Of a stretch of DNA of 64,000 bases, positions 41,501 through 55,000 are shown piece after piece. Numbering within the stretch: the first letter of the stretch is position 1; every line of letters begins with the position of its first letter. The notes under the pieces were generated by a model that ran no database searches, had not been told where the DNA came from, and worked only from the letters and a program-made list of their open reading frames with translations. The DNA is from Mesaphorura yosii. Taxonomy: Eukaryota; Arthropoda; Collembola; Poduromorpha; Tullbergiidae. The stretch lies in the NCBI GenBank assembly GCA_009869945.1, contig WIXG01000139.1, positions 118,155-182,154 of the forward strand, given 5' to 3'. The translations under genes were made by a program, and so were the position numbers.

Positions 41501-44500
41501 AGCCCATGGGAAGCTCAATTCCAAATCAATTTACAATTGCAATTCGTAGCTTATATTCTTCAAGGTTGAATTGCACTGTATTTTATTAAATGAGCACTTT
41601 ACAAAAGTAAATTGAATAGTTCAACCATTAATCGAGGGCTACAAATAAATCTTGGCAAACCCCGCTTAAATTATGAGTTTTTTTTAAAGCAACATGAAAA
41701 TTCAATTTATTTAATTAGAATTACTCCAAGATTAGGTGAGCCAATGGACAATGGGCTTCGCATTTGCATCACAGCATCACGAGTAAAGGTGTGGTAGAAC
41801 CATGGAATTAATTGATATCAATTGTTCAGTTATAACCGGTACTGTGATTTCCAAGTTTCGCGAGAAAATGCCAAGCAATTGACCAACATCTCATCTTGGA
41901 ACAGGCGAACCCGCATTGTTGAATGAATGGAAAGTTTGGCCATCCACAAAAGCATACTCGCAATTGTAAAATTTCAGCAAATTGCTGCCAGGCCTTGAAA
42001 GCCACATCCACTGGTGGGACACCCATGATCCAACGACAAGAATGTGAAAGATAGTAAGAGTTGGAAATTTGTAGGAATAAATTGCTGCAGTAAAAAAAAG
42101 TTGGGCAAGTAATTTTCAATGTCCGACACTCGATTGTCGTAATACACGGACTGGAATGGGGACGGATGAGTCTCTACTGCACTAAAAATAAAGTAACAAA
42201 AACTTTGCACATGAATTCAATAGATGAGTTACAAACACAAAAATTACGAGGACGAAGAGAAGAACTTGTGTAAGTTATATATCATTACGCACTCGTAATG
42301 CACCATCCTCTTTACAGCAGAAATGGACCGACGTCTTTCCTTTTGCTATTTTCTTATGAAGATGAATGAGAAACGGGAAAATACCGTCGTGCCTCTGTGA
42401 CTGGCCATTTTACAAATGAAGGACAGACGGCACGGCGAGCAAGGTCACGAGTATGAGCATGAGCGCATGAAATGAAAAGGTGCCTGGAAATCCATAAACT
42501 ATTTAATCATGTCCGTTTTTACTAAAACGATACATGTGTATACCATTCTACAATTTTATGGTTGCATCTAGTAGTACAAGAATTTGACATTGCCGTTTGT
42601 TTAATGGCACGTTTTTAGTATCCTTTACAGCAAGTTGAACGGAAGATGGTTGGTTCGAGAAGTGGAAGCGATTGGACTGTGCAATCCATAGAAGAATCAA
42701 ATTCGCAATCAATTTAAACGTAGCATCCATCTCGTACCCTGCCGCAGTCTCTCTTGTTTGGAAGTAATATGAGAAAGTGCGGTGAGGAGGACGCGAAGTA
42801 TTTATCAACCTCACGGCACCACATCTCGCGTCTCGCCACAGCGTTTGAGTAGAGTAGTGTAGTAAGAGCGATCCTCATTTGTACTCAAAGCAGGTCTTTA
42901 AAAACTTTACGTTTGGCTCAGCCGATTGACTAGAGCATACAAATTTCAGAATGCTGACCCTCTTTTCACACTACTCAGTCATGGGAGAAAATTCGCCATT
43001 GCTTGAGGTTGTGTTTTACAAATAAACGTGATCAATTTACACAATTTATGAGCGCAGCGGCGTGAGTGAAAGCCAAAGAAGTTGAATTCATGACGTAGAT
43101 GAAGATGGAGATGGACCACATCCACGCTAAAGAATGTGGAGACGAGGGCGAGCGGAGAGCGTGGAGTTGGTGGAATCAAATTCAGGTAGAACAAAAGGAG
43201 GTGAAAGTTGTGCTCCCAACCTGCGGCAAGCTGAACCACGCTTGTAATGCAAGCGTCGGAAAAAGGATGGGGCTGCATTCTGCGAAAAGAGAACCCGGGA
43301 GAAGAAACCCGTTCAGACTTGCTTGTGTAAAGTTAACGTGCCCGAATACTTTCTTTCAATCATGCTTTCCTTCCTGAGCCACCTGCGAACTCTGACTGTC
43401 TAAAGCTGGAGCTGGACTTTTTTTTATTCATACAGTGTGCGTGATGCTTGGAGTTAGAGAGTATGAAGCTATGTGTTTTTAAACAAAGCCTGGCATTCAC
43501 ATTTTTTCATTCACATTTTTAAGAATTCTCCTGTGAAACACACACTGCTGTAAAAGTAAAGCACAACCTCAAACCCAGTCGTCTACAGAAGGTTGGTACT
43601 GTGTCTGGACTGAAGCTGGAAATGATGAGACATGGAATAAAATTTTTCTCGAGGTTCCGTCTCCTAGCATGTGCTTGCGCTGCAAGAATGTCCGGACCCA
43701 AAATCCTTTCTCCCTCCACCATAGAAGGACAAAATGAAACTTTTCATATTTCTTATAGTAACGGTGCTTGAGCTTGGGCGGAAAATAGAAGAAGCAGCAG
43801 CAACCCAAGAATAAAAACAAATTGCAAAGCTCGTTTTCGTCATCTTCGGTTTTCTGTTTTTGGAACATAAATCTTGGAGGATAATATTTTCCTGGTATAT
43901 ATAAATATCTTAATAACAGTTATAGTCACAGTCACAGCGCACAGTAGCAGACGGATCCGCGAATATTATTTGCTCGTGGACTTTGTGTTTACATTTGAAA
44001 GGGATTCCGACTCAGTCTGCATTGTTTGAGGCCTCGAGAAGCCTCCCAATTCCTGAATGCGTAATACGAATTGCTAAAGTAAAGCTTCACGACTGCCGTA
44101 GCACGAGGCACGACCACAACCGAAAACCAACTTTTAATAAAATGCCAATGTTAATAAAGAAAATGAAGACGATGGATGGGATTATATTACGTCACGTTGT
44201 TAGACTGCTCCAGGCTCAAAATTCTTTGTGCTTCGACAAGAATAAGGATTTATGAATCCCGAAACGGTGCTAATAGTTAAAAAGAATTGATAGATGAAAG
44301 GATGATTTGTGGTTGCTAGAAGGATAAGCTTCCCCTACTTAAAGTATATAGCACACCATTTCTCGCATAGTGCACGCGACAAAATTGCGTCATAACCTCC
44401 AGACGCGAGTAGCAGAGTTTTGGCTGGAAGGTATCGACGATTAATTCAATTACGATGCGATTAAGTGTGAACAATTTCAAGGTAAGACGACCAATGATCA

Positions 44501-45378
44501 CTAATAGCAAGTGCTAAAAAGACCTAAGGAGTATTCAGGCTGTAACTTGAGTCATCTCAAAATCTTCTTACAACAATTTATCATTGTCGGGATTTCGACA
44601 GCAATAAGACCAAGACCATGTAGCCAGATTTGTGTCCAAAGAATCGAGATTCACCAATTCGGTAGCGTCACCGCCGCCAAAATCCTAAAGTTGCTCCTGT
44701 GAAATCCACTTCCAACTGGTTTCCCCCGCGCTGCGATTGGCCCTGAGTCAGATCGCTTGCATTTTGTTTTATTATTTTTGCAAAGTAAACAAAAATCAAA
44801 AGGATAACGATATGATCTCTTCTTCTGCTTGCGCTAAGATCAAAAGTTTTCGCTGGTCTCTGCACAATCTGGCCGACCAAGATTGTGCAGGTGTCATCTG
44901 TGTTGGTGCTGAAGCCTTGTGCCACGCCGCACCGACTGTCTGCGCCCATTCCACCGTTGCCGTTCATTAATGTGCAGCATTTCATTTGATTCATATTAAG
45001 ACTTGGGACTGGAACTTGGGCGCAGTATAAATAAATGAAAGAGTTTGCAAACTTTTAGTGCACAACCTTATGCTGATATATTGCTAATATTACCGACTGC
45101 CGAAAGTCCCAGGTCTCAGGGCCCACGAAGCGATAAACATTAGTTACAAACTTTACTCACGAGTACTTCCTTTCTTTTATTACGTAAGATGATTACAGTT
45201 ACTTTCCGATTTCCAATTCCGCTGCCGCTGTTCCTCTCACCTTTCGTTTTATCATCCTGAACTCGACCCTCGTGCCTTCGGACATGCTACTCACTCCTCC
45301 AGTAAAAGCAGCAGGAGCGAGTTCATCGCAGGAAACTTGGAGTTAGTCACACTTCATTGCTTACAAAACTAAACTCAG

Positions 45379-45396
45379 GCTCGCTCGCTCGCTCGA
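45379..45396. repeat. (CTCG)n run
   Basis: Short tandem run of the tetranucleotide CTCG in non-coding DNA. No further context. Confidence 0.7.
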
Positions 45397-48002
45397 AATT
45401 AAAGCGCATTACGTAGTGTAATTTCCTCCGGCGCCTCATTCATTGAGAATCATTTATTGAATTGGCCTGGGCGCATTTTTCCTTTTTCAAATTACGAGAA
45501 GGCGAAATTGAATGAATGTAATACAACAATATACTTTCAGCGGGCGTGAAAAAAATATAAGCAGACAGAATTTCTCGAGAATTCTGCGAAAGTAGAATTC
45601 ATTCATTCGTTCAAGCATCGACTTAAAATGAAGACGGTTGATTTGATCCAGTGGACAAATTACAAAAGCAGAGCACATCTAATGAGATAATGTCGTTTGT
45701 CTATCTATGCGATCTGCAATGATGTGATCTGATTGGTCTTATTTGATGTTGCTTTTTTGTAAACGCTGCTGCTGGAACTGGGATCAGAATTTGACACTTT
45801 ACAAACCCTTCGTCCGTCGAAGTTTTCAGCGTTCGGGGATATTCTAAGCCAATGTTTTTCTCAATTTTAAAGACCGAAATAAAAATCCACGTGTCCCTAG
45901 TTGTAACTGCTGTCCGCTACGTTATACAAGTGTACGTTAGTGATACACAAATGTTATAATTCAAAATAAATGTCGTAAATATGTGATTTCGAAGTTCAAG
46001 GTTGGAATTTGGAATTGTTTGTGTACTTTTCTGCACAACTAAAATATTCACGCCGTTCCCAAACTCTAGTTCGCGTTGAAAAATCTCGAAGAGTATGTTA
46101 ATGACATTCCACCTTAGTTTTCCTTTCTTCATCCATACCAAAATACACAGGAGCGTCGTGTCTGTTCGTCTTCCTCTTCATTGTAGCTTCAATCTTTTCT
46201 CTCACTCTCCGTCTTTCCTGGTACGACGAGAGATTCGTGCTTTCATTCTGTAGTGCGCGCCAGACTTGACTTAAGTACCCACTTCATAGATAATGGGTGA
46301 TTGAGTTCACGTATACAATGGATTCAAATCTTACAGCACTCTTATAATAGAAGTGCAGAGCGTAGACAAGGGCTTCTTCTCCTCGTTGAGGTCCTTATGA
46401 ATTACGAAAGTTTGGAAGTCACGATGGCTTGCATTTTCAGCTCGCACTGCACGGCTTGTTACATCACACTGTGTAGTCTTCAAATTAAAGTCATGTATTG
46501 ACAAGGACTCGTGCAAATTTCTACGAGAACTTAAATGACCCAGTGAGAAAAGCAACCGGTTTCAGTCTGTTTTATAAACAGCTTGAGGACGCGCAACACA
46601 ACAAAATTACAGACGAAGACGGAAGAAATGAGAAAGCACGTTAAGAGTCAACAACGACTTGACGTGAAGCAAGAAACAGCGAAGAAATCTAATTTTAGAC
46701 TCCTCTAGTAAATAACTTGCAAAATTACAGAGCGTAATCCGAAATACGTGCAGGTAGCAGAAATAAGTAATTGTTAAAGAAAAAACCTTCCACGACATGA
46801 GGCCGTGAAGGCTTTGCTATTCTGTAAGTGCCTTTAGTAGGATTCTGCAGACGTGGATTAGCAGAATTACTAACTCCATTCACTTCCTGCAATTCTCAAA
46901 TGAGTATTCCATGAATGATAGAGTACGAAGCGTCATCCGAAACACGAAACCTGAAAACCGTCTCAACTCACATCGAATCAACTTCCTCTTTTCAGTCTAC
47001 AATTCGTTCTGTAATTGAATCATTATTTTATTAGTCAACAGCTTCTTGGAGTTTTGCATCATGGCGGCGTGTGCAAGTTTTTGCTCTCATCGCTTAATTT
47101 CCTGCTCTGCCATCCGGCTAAATAATAAACTGATTTTCTTCGTGACACGTAAAGTCTCTTTCGTTTCTCCACCAAAAACTTGGTTCACCAACTTCTCAAC
47201 ACATGAAACTTTGCATTAAGTTTTAATTAATGTGCAATATGAAGAAGATACAGACGGCAGACTGTTAATCGCTTCTTTTCGTTTTATTGCCATTACGGTA
47301 AGCCTAGACTATTAAAGTATCAGCAAATTCCTTCGCACTTTCCTACACCAAGAATATTATAACTACATTAACGGAACGCTGAACAGTCTCTCTTCTTCTT
47401 CTCTTCAGGATTCTCGAATCAAAGAGTGAGAAAGTTGACGAAGGAAATGTGCGAGTTAACAACAAACCAGTACCAGTAATAAAAAGAAAAAGTTTGATTT
47501 GGGATGAAAGCGCAGCAAAGAAGAAGAGTTTGTGAGAGAAAGAAATCGAAAGGCTCGACTCAACTCGACGTAAAAACTTTCTCTGGGGATTTTAATTGGA
47601 TTGGACATCGTTAAAAAGATTTGGGATGACGATAGGCGACGTAGTATTATCTAGATTTGACCCTTTAACAATGATTGCTTTACCAGCGTCTACCGAACGT
47701 TCGAACCTGCTGTATTGCCATGAATAACATCAAGCCTTGAGTTGAAATGGGAGATCATAATTGAATTCCCTGAACTGAGCTTGCATTTCTCAGGAATTAT
47801 CGACTAAGGCCACAGGAATGATTGGTGAAGCAGTTTGGACCATAAAGCAGTTTGTTCTTTGGAAATGGAATCATGAATTTCCTACTGCCGGATGCAATAA
47901 TAATTAAATTGAAGCAAACTTTCCCAAAGAGATGGTCATGACCTCCACGCGCACAAGTTACTGCGAACTTCCATTCGACTAAGGAGGCAAGCATGGCAAC
48001 CC

Positions 48003-49006
48003 AATGGGCATTTCGTTGTAAATCGTTGCTTGAAATCGCAGCGACAAGAGCGATTATAGAGCCAGAGCGAACCACATCGAGATTCGTAACGATCTCGCTC
48101 TGAACATCGCAGCGAAATATATGCGACTCAGTGCGAACTTAAGTGACTGGGAAGATCGCTCTAATAGAGCTTGAATTCGCAGAGCGAAATATCGCTTCAT
48201 ATCCTCTTTGATTCGATACCTGCAAAAACGCAGCGACATCAGAGCGATTGAAGCACGAAGTTCAGATATTGTTCTGATATCGCTCAAAATTCGCAATGCA
48301 TTCGAAACGATATCGCGAATAGTCTAATTTGCAAAAATGGCGCTACTGCTACTGCTATCGTGCTAACATGGTGTACATGAACTGTGTAGTGCAGTTGTGA
48401 TTTCACTGCGGCATGAAGAACACATGTCGCTGAAATTGTTCTTCACTTAAATTAAATTATATCGCCAGATTCCAAACCAATTAGCCTTTCTTATCAGTGA
48501 AAAGTGAGGAAAGAAGAATTACTAATTTATTGGAAAACAGCTTAGTGCTGTAAGTGAACATGTACAGTGCTATTCTGTTCAATAGCAAAGACCATGCATG
48601 CGTCAACGGGGGTGAAAGGCTAAATAGTTCCAATTAGTCAGTTAAGTCAGTTAGGTTCAGTTAAGTTGTCAATTGTTATATTATTATTATATAGTTTGAA
48701 AAAATTAAATTTGTACTAAAAACTGTAATAAATATATAGCAGGAGATAATTTTCGACGAAAAATGGCAGCTAAGAAGCTGCGATATAGTACGAATAAAGA
48801 GCTAATTGAAGCGATATTACAGCTAATAGTCGTAATGCTTAAGTTGCGAGTCGCTGTGAATTCGCTACTAGGTTATCGCAGGGAAATCGCTAGCATTCGA
48901 CCAGAAATCGGCGGCCAAATCGCAGAGAAATCGCTTGCGATCCCTGCGATCTCACTAGCGACTTCGGAGAGCGATATCGCAACGGTCACTACGATATTTA
49001 CCCAAT
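48003..49006. mobile_element. Element of about 1 kb packed with GCGA/TCGC motifs
   Basis: Two outer arms (about 48003-48330 and 48780-49006) contain well over twenty GCGA or TCGC tetramers, often at spacings of 10-20 bp, around an AT-rich centre that lacks them. The outer ends are diverged inverted repeats: AATGGGCATTTCGTTGT on the left corresponds to ATTGGGTAAATATCGTAGTG read inward from the right, and both continue to CGTTGC and ATCGC. The target duplication is unclear. The most economical reading is an old non-autonomous DNA transposon with long subterminal repeats. Open frames at 48054-48296 and 48763-49011 are by-products of the motif array. Confidence 0.65.
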
Positions 49007-52000
49007 CCTAAATCCCAACAAAATGAAATCTGAGATGCAGGAATCATACCGAGAATGGCCTCTTCAGCTTAACCCAAGACAATAAGACAGTTCTTTCGCT
49101 GGTGACTTGCGGCGATTTCGTATTTCCGATGTGCGCATATAACGTGCAAAATCTTTGCAATCAATAATTCCAGACTTCTGAGGATAATCTCTTCAGAAAC
49201 CGGTCAAAAGTAAGCGCGCATTCACTTTGAGAGCTGTAGTTTGAAACATACTAAGGAACATTAGGAGATGATAAATGTGTGCGGCCGTCCTTTCATATCA
49301 GACTTCCGGAACCTCAACGCTCATTTCATTGTGGAGGATGCGAATAGCGAAAAATGAAAAATATGCAAATACCGTCTGGTCGAGACAACAGGAAGAAACG
49401 AAAGGCGGCGGTTTTCAGTCGTTTTCAGTCTTTTTATTCAGAAACCATGAGAAATGGGTAACCTGTAAACTTTGGCACAGTTCAGGAACGCCAGAATGTC
49501 TAGAGAAAGTGTATGTGAACGCAAACTAAGATGACAAGAAAATGCTTTCAGTTCAATTAAACCTCTAAAGCTGGAAGCATTGTGTACGTGGGCGATGTGC
49601 GGCGATTTACAGCTTACGTGCATGATAATCATTTAAACCTGTGACCTACCAGAACGTTGGAACATATTTATATTCATTCTTGCTGATTACTTTAGGGAAA
49701 CCAGATGAACCAACACGTGGCCGCTATATCTAGTCTTCGAAAGCCAAGCATAAGAAATTCTGTCTAGCATCATTTATAAGCCATAGTTCAGTTGAGCCGA
49801 ATTGAGCAGTTTCCTTGTTCGCGTCCTGACACAATCGAAAATATGTAAACTACTTCAGAATTAGAAATCGAAGCTCAATGCGGTCTCGCTATCAAGTGAA
49901 CAGGTGTACAGAGGCCTTTTTATTTCAGGATTTGTGCACTTACCATTGCGGTGAAATTCTCACAGTGTGCGTTGTCACTAAGCACTATCAACACACCTTC
50001 CGTATTCGGAATCCTCGATTTCACCTGCGTACTGTGTGGGCACTTCGTTCATAATCCATATTCAAATCAGCTTATGAATATTTACGTAACATTTCGGGCA
50101 AGTCCATATTGCCACCATTTATGAATTCACTGTTTACCAAGGCTCGGGTTGATCTTAGGTTAAGACACTCTGGTACAGTGGCTTTCACAATCACAAAAGT
50201 ACATAAAATTTCGTTGCATGTCTCACGGAGGTCAATTCCTTGCATAGAACTGCTCGCCAACTATTAAAAGCTTCTTCCTGGCCTAATAAATTAGGTGTTT
50301 CCGGAACCATTGTCCTTTGTAATTCTAAGAGCATAAGAAAATTTTCTTGCAAAGCCACACAAAATGCGTAATTATTATTATTAAATATTGTAAAATTATA
50401 ACGTTCAGTAAGGAATTAATGAAACTAGAAAATGAGCATTAAACAAGTTGATAAAAGAACCGATATTTGGGAAATCTGAATTTTAATGCACTGGAGTTTC
50501 GGAGCAAAGTTCCTGCCGAAGTATAATCACAGAAATTCATTCATCATAATTAATCATCCAAAATTATTGTAAACACCGCTAAAGTACCAAAAATATGACG
50601 AGGATGAGCATATCTCGGCGGTTCTGCGCAATTATATTAGTAAGAAATTCATAATTTATGTCAAAGTGCAAACTGACAAAAAATGTACTAGAACGCTTTA
50701 TTGTTGACTTTCACGCTACTACGTACTTTGTTGGAAAAGGTGCCCATCAGGAGTTTGAATTGATAGGTGCGATTGCTACACCGGACGTTGTTAACTGTTG
50801 GGCATTGATCACGACTGACAAGAGCGAAACATGTCAAAAAGAAAAGCAACTCCGCACAAACTTTCATTTCCTCTTACAACTATCGTTTACAGACGTTTTG
50901 ACCTGAAAAAAGTTGACGTGTTTTGCATCATAGTGAACCAAGTGGCTCGTTATTATTCAATGAATGCCACGCATTTTCGTATTCATAACTTTCTTTTCAT
51001 TTCTCCAGGACAGCGATTTAAGTATCATTGACGTGCTGTCCATCAAGAATTACGAAGCAGTTATCCAAGCCCAAGTGAGCTACGACTGGGACTCATCATT
51101 CTAACAGGATGGCGATAAACCACATTGGTTTCGCATAAAAATTATGACAAGGATCATCCAAGTGCATATTTTTGAGTGGTAAATTGAACGTGGTGATGAG
51201 GGGTGCACGAGTTTACTAATTTTTTTCACCGGCAAACGTAAGAATTTCAGTTTACAAAATCGCGATTGGCTTTAAATTCATGAACGCAAACACGGCTGAA
51301 AGCTGGCTCACTACCACCACAAGGGTGCAATCTAAACGAGCGCGCGAGCAAGTGAGATTCGTTTCCAGAATTGTACACCTTGTACACAAATAACTTTACC
51401 TTTACAAAACCTCTCCTTCGTTCACGCTTTTTTGCGAAAGTGCAAGGGAAACATTTATTGACTTTTCTTAAGGTGTTCTTCGACTTATTCTTCACTTCTT
51501 CAAAGAACGGAATCTTTAAACCTATTGATTATAAAGTACTGCAGCTTTCTTTACATAATAATATGCACCATTAAACCACTTACGGCTGAAATCCCCGCTT
51601 CAAGACTGAGGCGATCTCAGACATGCGAGGCTTTCATCGAGTTTTCACCTTCCTTTCTCGAGCCCAGCCATCATTGTACAGTGTGATCTTTGTATTTATG
51701 TTGCTGGCATATAGATAAAAATAGAATAGCAAAGTAGTATCTTGCAACACGGCCGGGGAAAGAAGTGACGGGAGAAAGAAGAATGAATGAGTAAAGATTT
51801 AGAGGGATTTATGGCACGAAAGAGTGAAAGCGGAATGCGGGCACGAGGAACGGTGCGAAAACGAGTCGAAGATGAATGCGCTCTATGAAAAGAGCAAATG
51901 TGGTCGTGTATATGACATAATATGTATTTTTCCATCACGTACACAAAATATACTACAATGCACCGGAATTTCTGCCATTGAAGGTGGTGCTTATGTGCTC

Positions 52001-55000
52001 GCTCTGACAAACAAAATATGCCCTGGTCATAATCAGAGATCGATGTGAAGACCGCCACAAAGAGTCACAGACGTCGATCAGAGAGTGGACGAACATCAAC
52101 GGGTTCTGTGAGCTCGATTGAATTAAAGGATTATGTGATTGAAGTGTCAATCATATTGCATGCCAGACTCATTAGAATAGAATCAGTCAGCATATTAATT
52201 TTGAAGAGCGTGCGATGAATTCATAAAGAATGGTTAAGCTCAGGGAAAATTTTGAACCTTTTGACTCAATAATCCAGAATAAAAACTAGAAATGAGTTTG
52301 AATGACACTTGAAATTAAAAATGAAATTATCCCAAGCAAACCAAGGCAAATGAAATTGTCTAACGTAAAGCATCGAACTCTGGCTCCTTTCTTTCAATCA
52401 ATTCCGTACAGATTATGAATGCCTCGTCATCTTGAGCTCAAAGTTAATAGCTAAACTAGAATGACACCTCGTAAAAAACTTACGCGGATGCCCATCTTGT
52501 TAGAATTTTTGCCCTTGCTTTTGGTACTTTACTACCAGAAAGCAAGGCGGTTGTTGGTCCGGCATACAAGGGATGGTTTTGTTCCATGATTTTTACAATC
52601 GCAGTTATCGCACTTGGAAGAAAGAGACTCAGCAATGGCTGAACTTGTCACGGGAAGAAATGAGCTTGAAGCCCTTCCACTTTGAACAAACATTCGTGCA
52701 TAAACGAAACTCTCGGCTGACCACATCCTCATTTTCATATTTTACATTTTTATTTATCGAGAACTTGCTTAAATTGCAACTTAGACGTCTTTATCACTTG
52801 CACGTGCAATTGGTTTGAACTTTCTTGGACTCAATTCCCTGGCTCTGCTAGGAACTGGTCCGAACACGTGTTGAGACAAACATATGAGATCCCTTCCACT
52901 TTTTGTTTAATTGCTTGTAGCTAATTTCGCATCGCCTGCCTCAACACTTAACCCAACAGACAGCAGTTAATTCAATTTTTACTGTTCTTGTGTATGGTGC
53001 CTTCAGCCACAAATAAAAAAGGAAATGAGTAGCTGGTGGTTTTTAGTGTTTATATCACTTAATTGGAAAACTGGACAAGTCCGCGCGCTGTACAGTGACC
53101 AGCACTTTCTACTGCCCCCGCACACCTTGTGCCGGTCATAAAGTCACACAGTAATGCTTACACATTTCATATAGAAAACACCGACGCGGAACCACGGAGT
53201 GTGAAGTTCCCTCATATTTGCACTTTCCTGTATTTTATGAGCTTATGTTTACGCTGGCAATCAAACGAAGAAATGCAGAATAAAGAAAACCGAATCGAAA
53301 ACATGGAAATTAAGAAGGAAAGACGATAGCCACTTGATAGATAACTTCTCGCTCACTGAATGATCGAAAGTTGATGCGAAGCCGTAGTGTCACATGTCTC
53401 AGTTGCCTCGCTTTCTCCTTGGCTTGGCGTTCGTGGCTTGACTCTTCCCGACAGACAGCAGGAGCGACAGCACAACCGTTCTTGGTTTTTACAACTGATG
53501 GCTTGTATTTGCAGCCATGGCTCAGTCAGTCCCAGCAGAAAACAAAAGACCTGAGCGGACAAGAAGAGCCACGAGAGAAGGAATTGTGAATTGTCTCTAA
53601 GAAATCCAGCATGCTGCAACGGGAAAGTTTTGTGTTGGTACAGCAGCTGCTTTTATGTTCGTTCTACCCAAAATCTATGGGACGTGTCCGTGAAGCTATG
53701 CTATTGGAATTTGTAATATGCTGTAAGTGGAGACGTGCGATCTCGGTCAGATTCTCAAGTGATTCTCCTCAAGAAAGGAGTGAGAGTGGAAAGGTGTTGG
53801 AAACGGCTGAGCTTTTTCTAAACAGTGAATGCTGCTACACTTCTCACTTTGGTTTGGTCTGGTGTGAGGGAACCAGCAAATAGCAAAACAAGAAGTGAAT
53901 TTCAAAGTTTCAACCAACGCGTGTGAAACAGCATAGGAAAAAGTAGAAAGCAGAGGTTGTAAAGTAAAGAACTGGTGTCAACAGAAGCACAATTCAGACT
54001 GAATTCGAGAGAGTCATCATATTCGCCAGCTCAAGGTGTAAGTCATTATGAATTGACTAAGAGGACCCCGTCTGTCATGAAACTACGGCTAGAAAGGTCT
54101 TTAATCGGTTCGCTCATTGCACAAATGCGTTTGTACATTATTGGCAGGTTATGCATAAAATATGGCGCTCAGCTCAACTTCACGAGTCAGCTGTCTATGA
54201 CCAGCCTGTGTATTAATTTATTCCACGTTGTCTTATTGAATGACTCGCCAAGGCTAAAATTAATGGGCTACACGCAGACCGAGCGGTCGTATCATCGCTA
54301 AACAGTTTACCAGTTCTAAATTTGGATGCATAAATACCATTCCTTACTTTGACAATTCTTCAAACACACGGACTGAAATGACAATACCATACATATGAAC
54401 AACGCAACGTCTAAGCTGGTAAATGGCAAATGCATGTCAGATAACGAGCACACTCCAGTGGTGAGAGCCTCCGTTTTTGATTCGTTCCAGCCCTACTACA
54501 GTTCAACTTAAGTATGAATCCATTGTACCTAATTGTGTGAAGGAAACTAATACTTGAGAAAAGCGAATACAACTTGTTTATGCAAAACGAATGCCAGCAG
54601 AAACAAAAAATTGCTGCCGATAGAAATATTGCAATTTTTATATGCACTCCATATTACACCATTACACCTGATGCAATTAAGTTACAGAGACTTTAGGAGA
54701 ATATACGAAAGACACTAATTTTAATTAACTAAAGCTGCAAGAGTGAGCTAGTATGTGGTTGAAAGATTGTTTGAGCCTAACCCTATCAACGTATAGGGGT
54801 GAGACGACCACTTGCACTGTACTCCCATTCTATTTTCAAACCCGTAATTAGTCTCATATAGACCCTCGTTATGCTTTCCCATAAGCTTGGGACAAAGTTG
54901 CTGTTCGAGTGACACAACGACACCAGCCGTGGATGTTTGTCAACAGTTTGGTCTGGCTTTCACCTTCCTCCAGCTCTAGCATCCTGGGAAAGTAAGGTCT

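Noticed and set aside
44668..44994. Minus-strand frame of 108 codons starting MNQMKCC, considered as a first exon
   Set aside because: Its first half looks somewhat protein-like, but there is no donor in the required phase and the second half reads as non-coding AT-rich DNA.
48054..49011. Open frames on both strands inside the GCGA/TCGC element
   Set aside because: They are produced by the repeated motifs, and both strands are open for the same reason.
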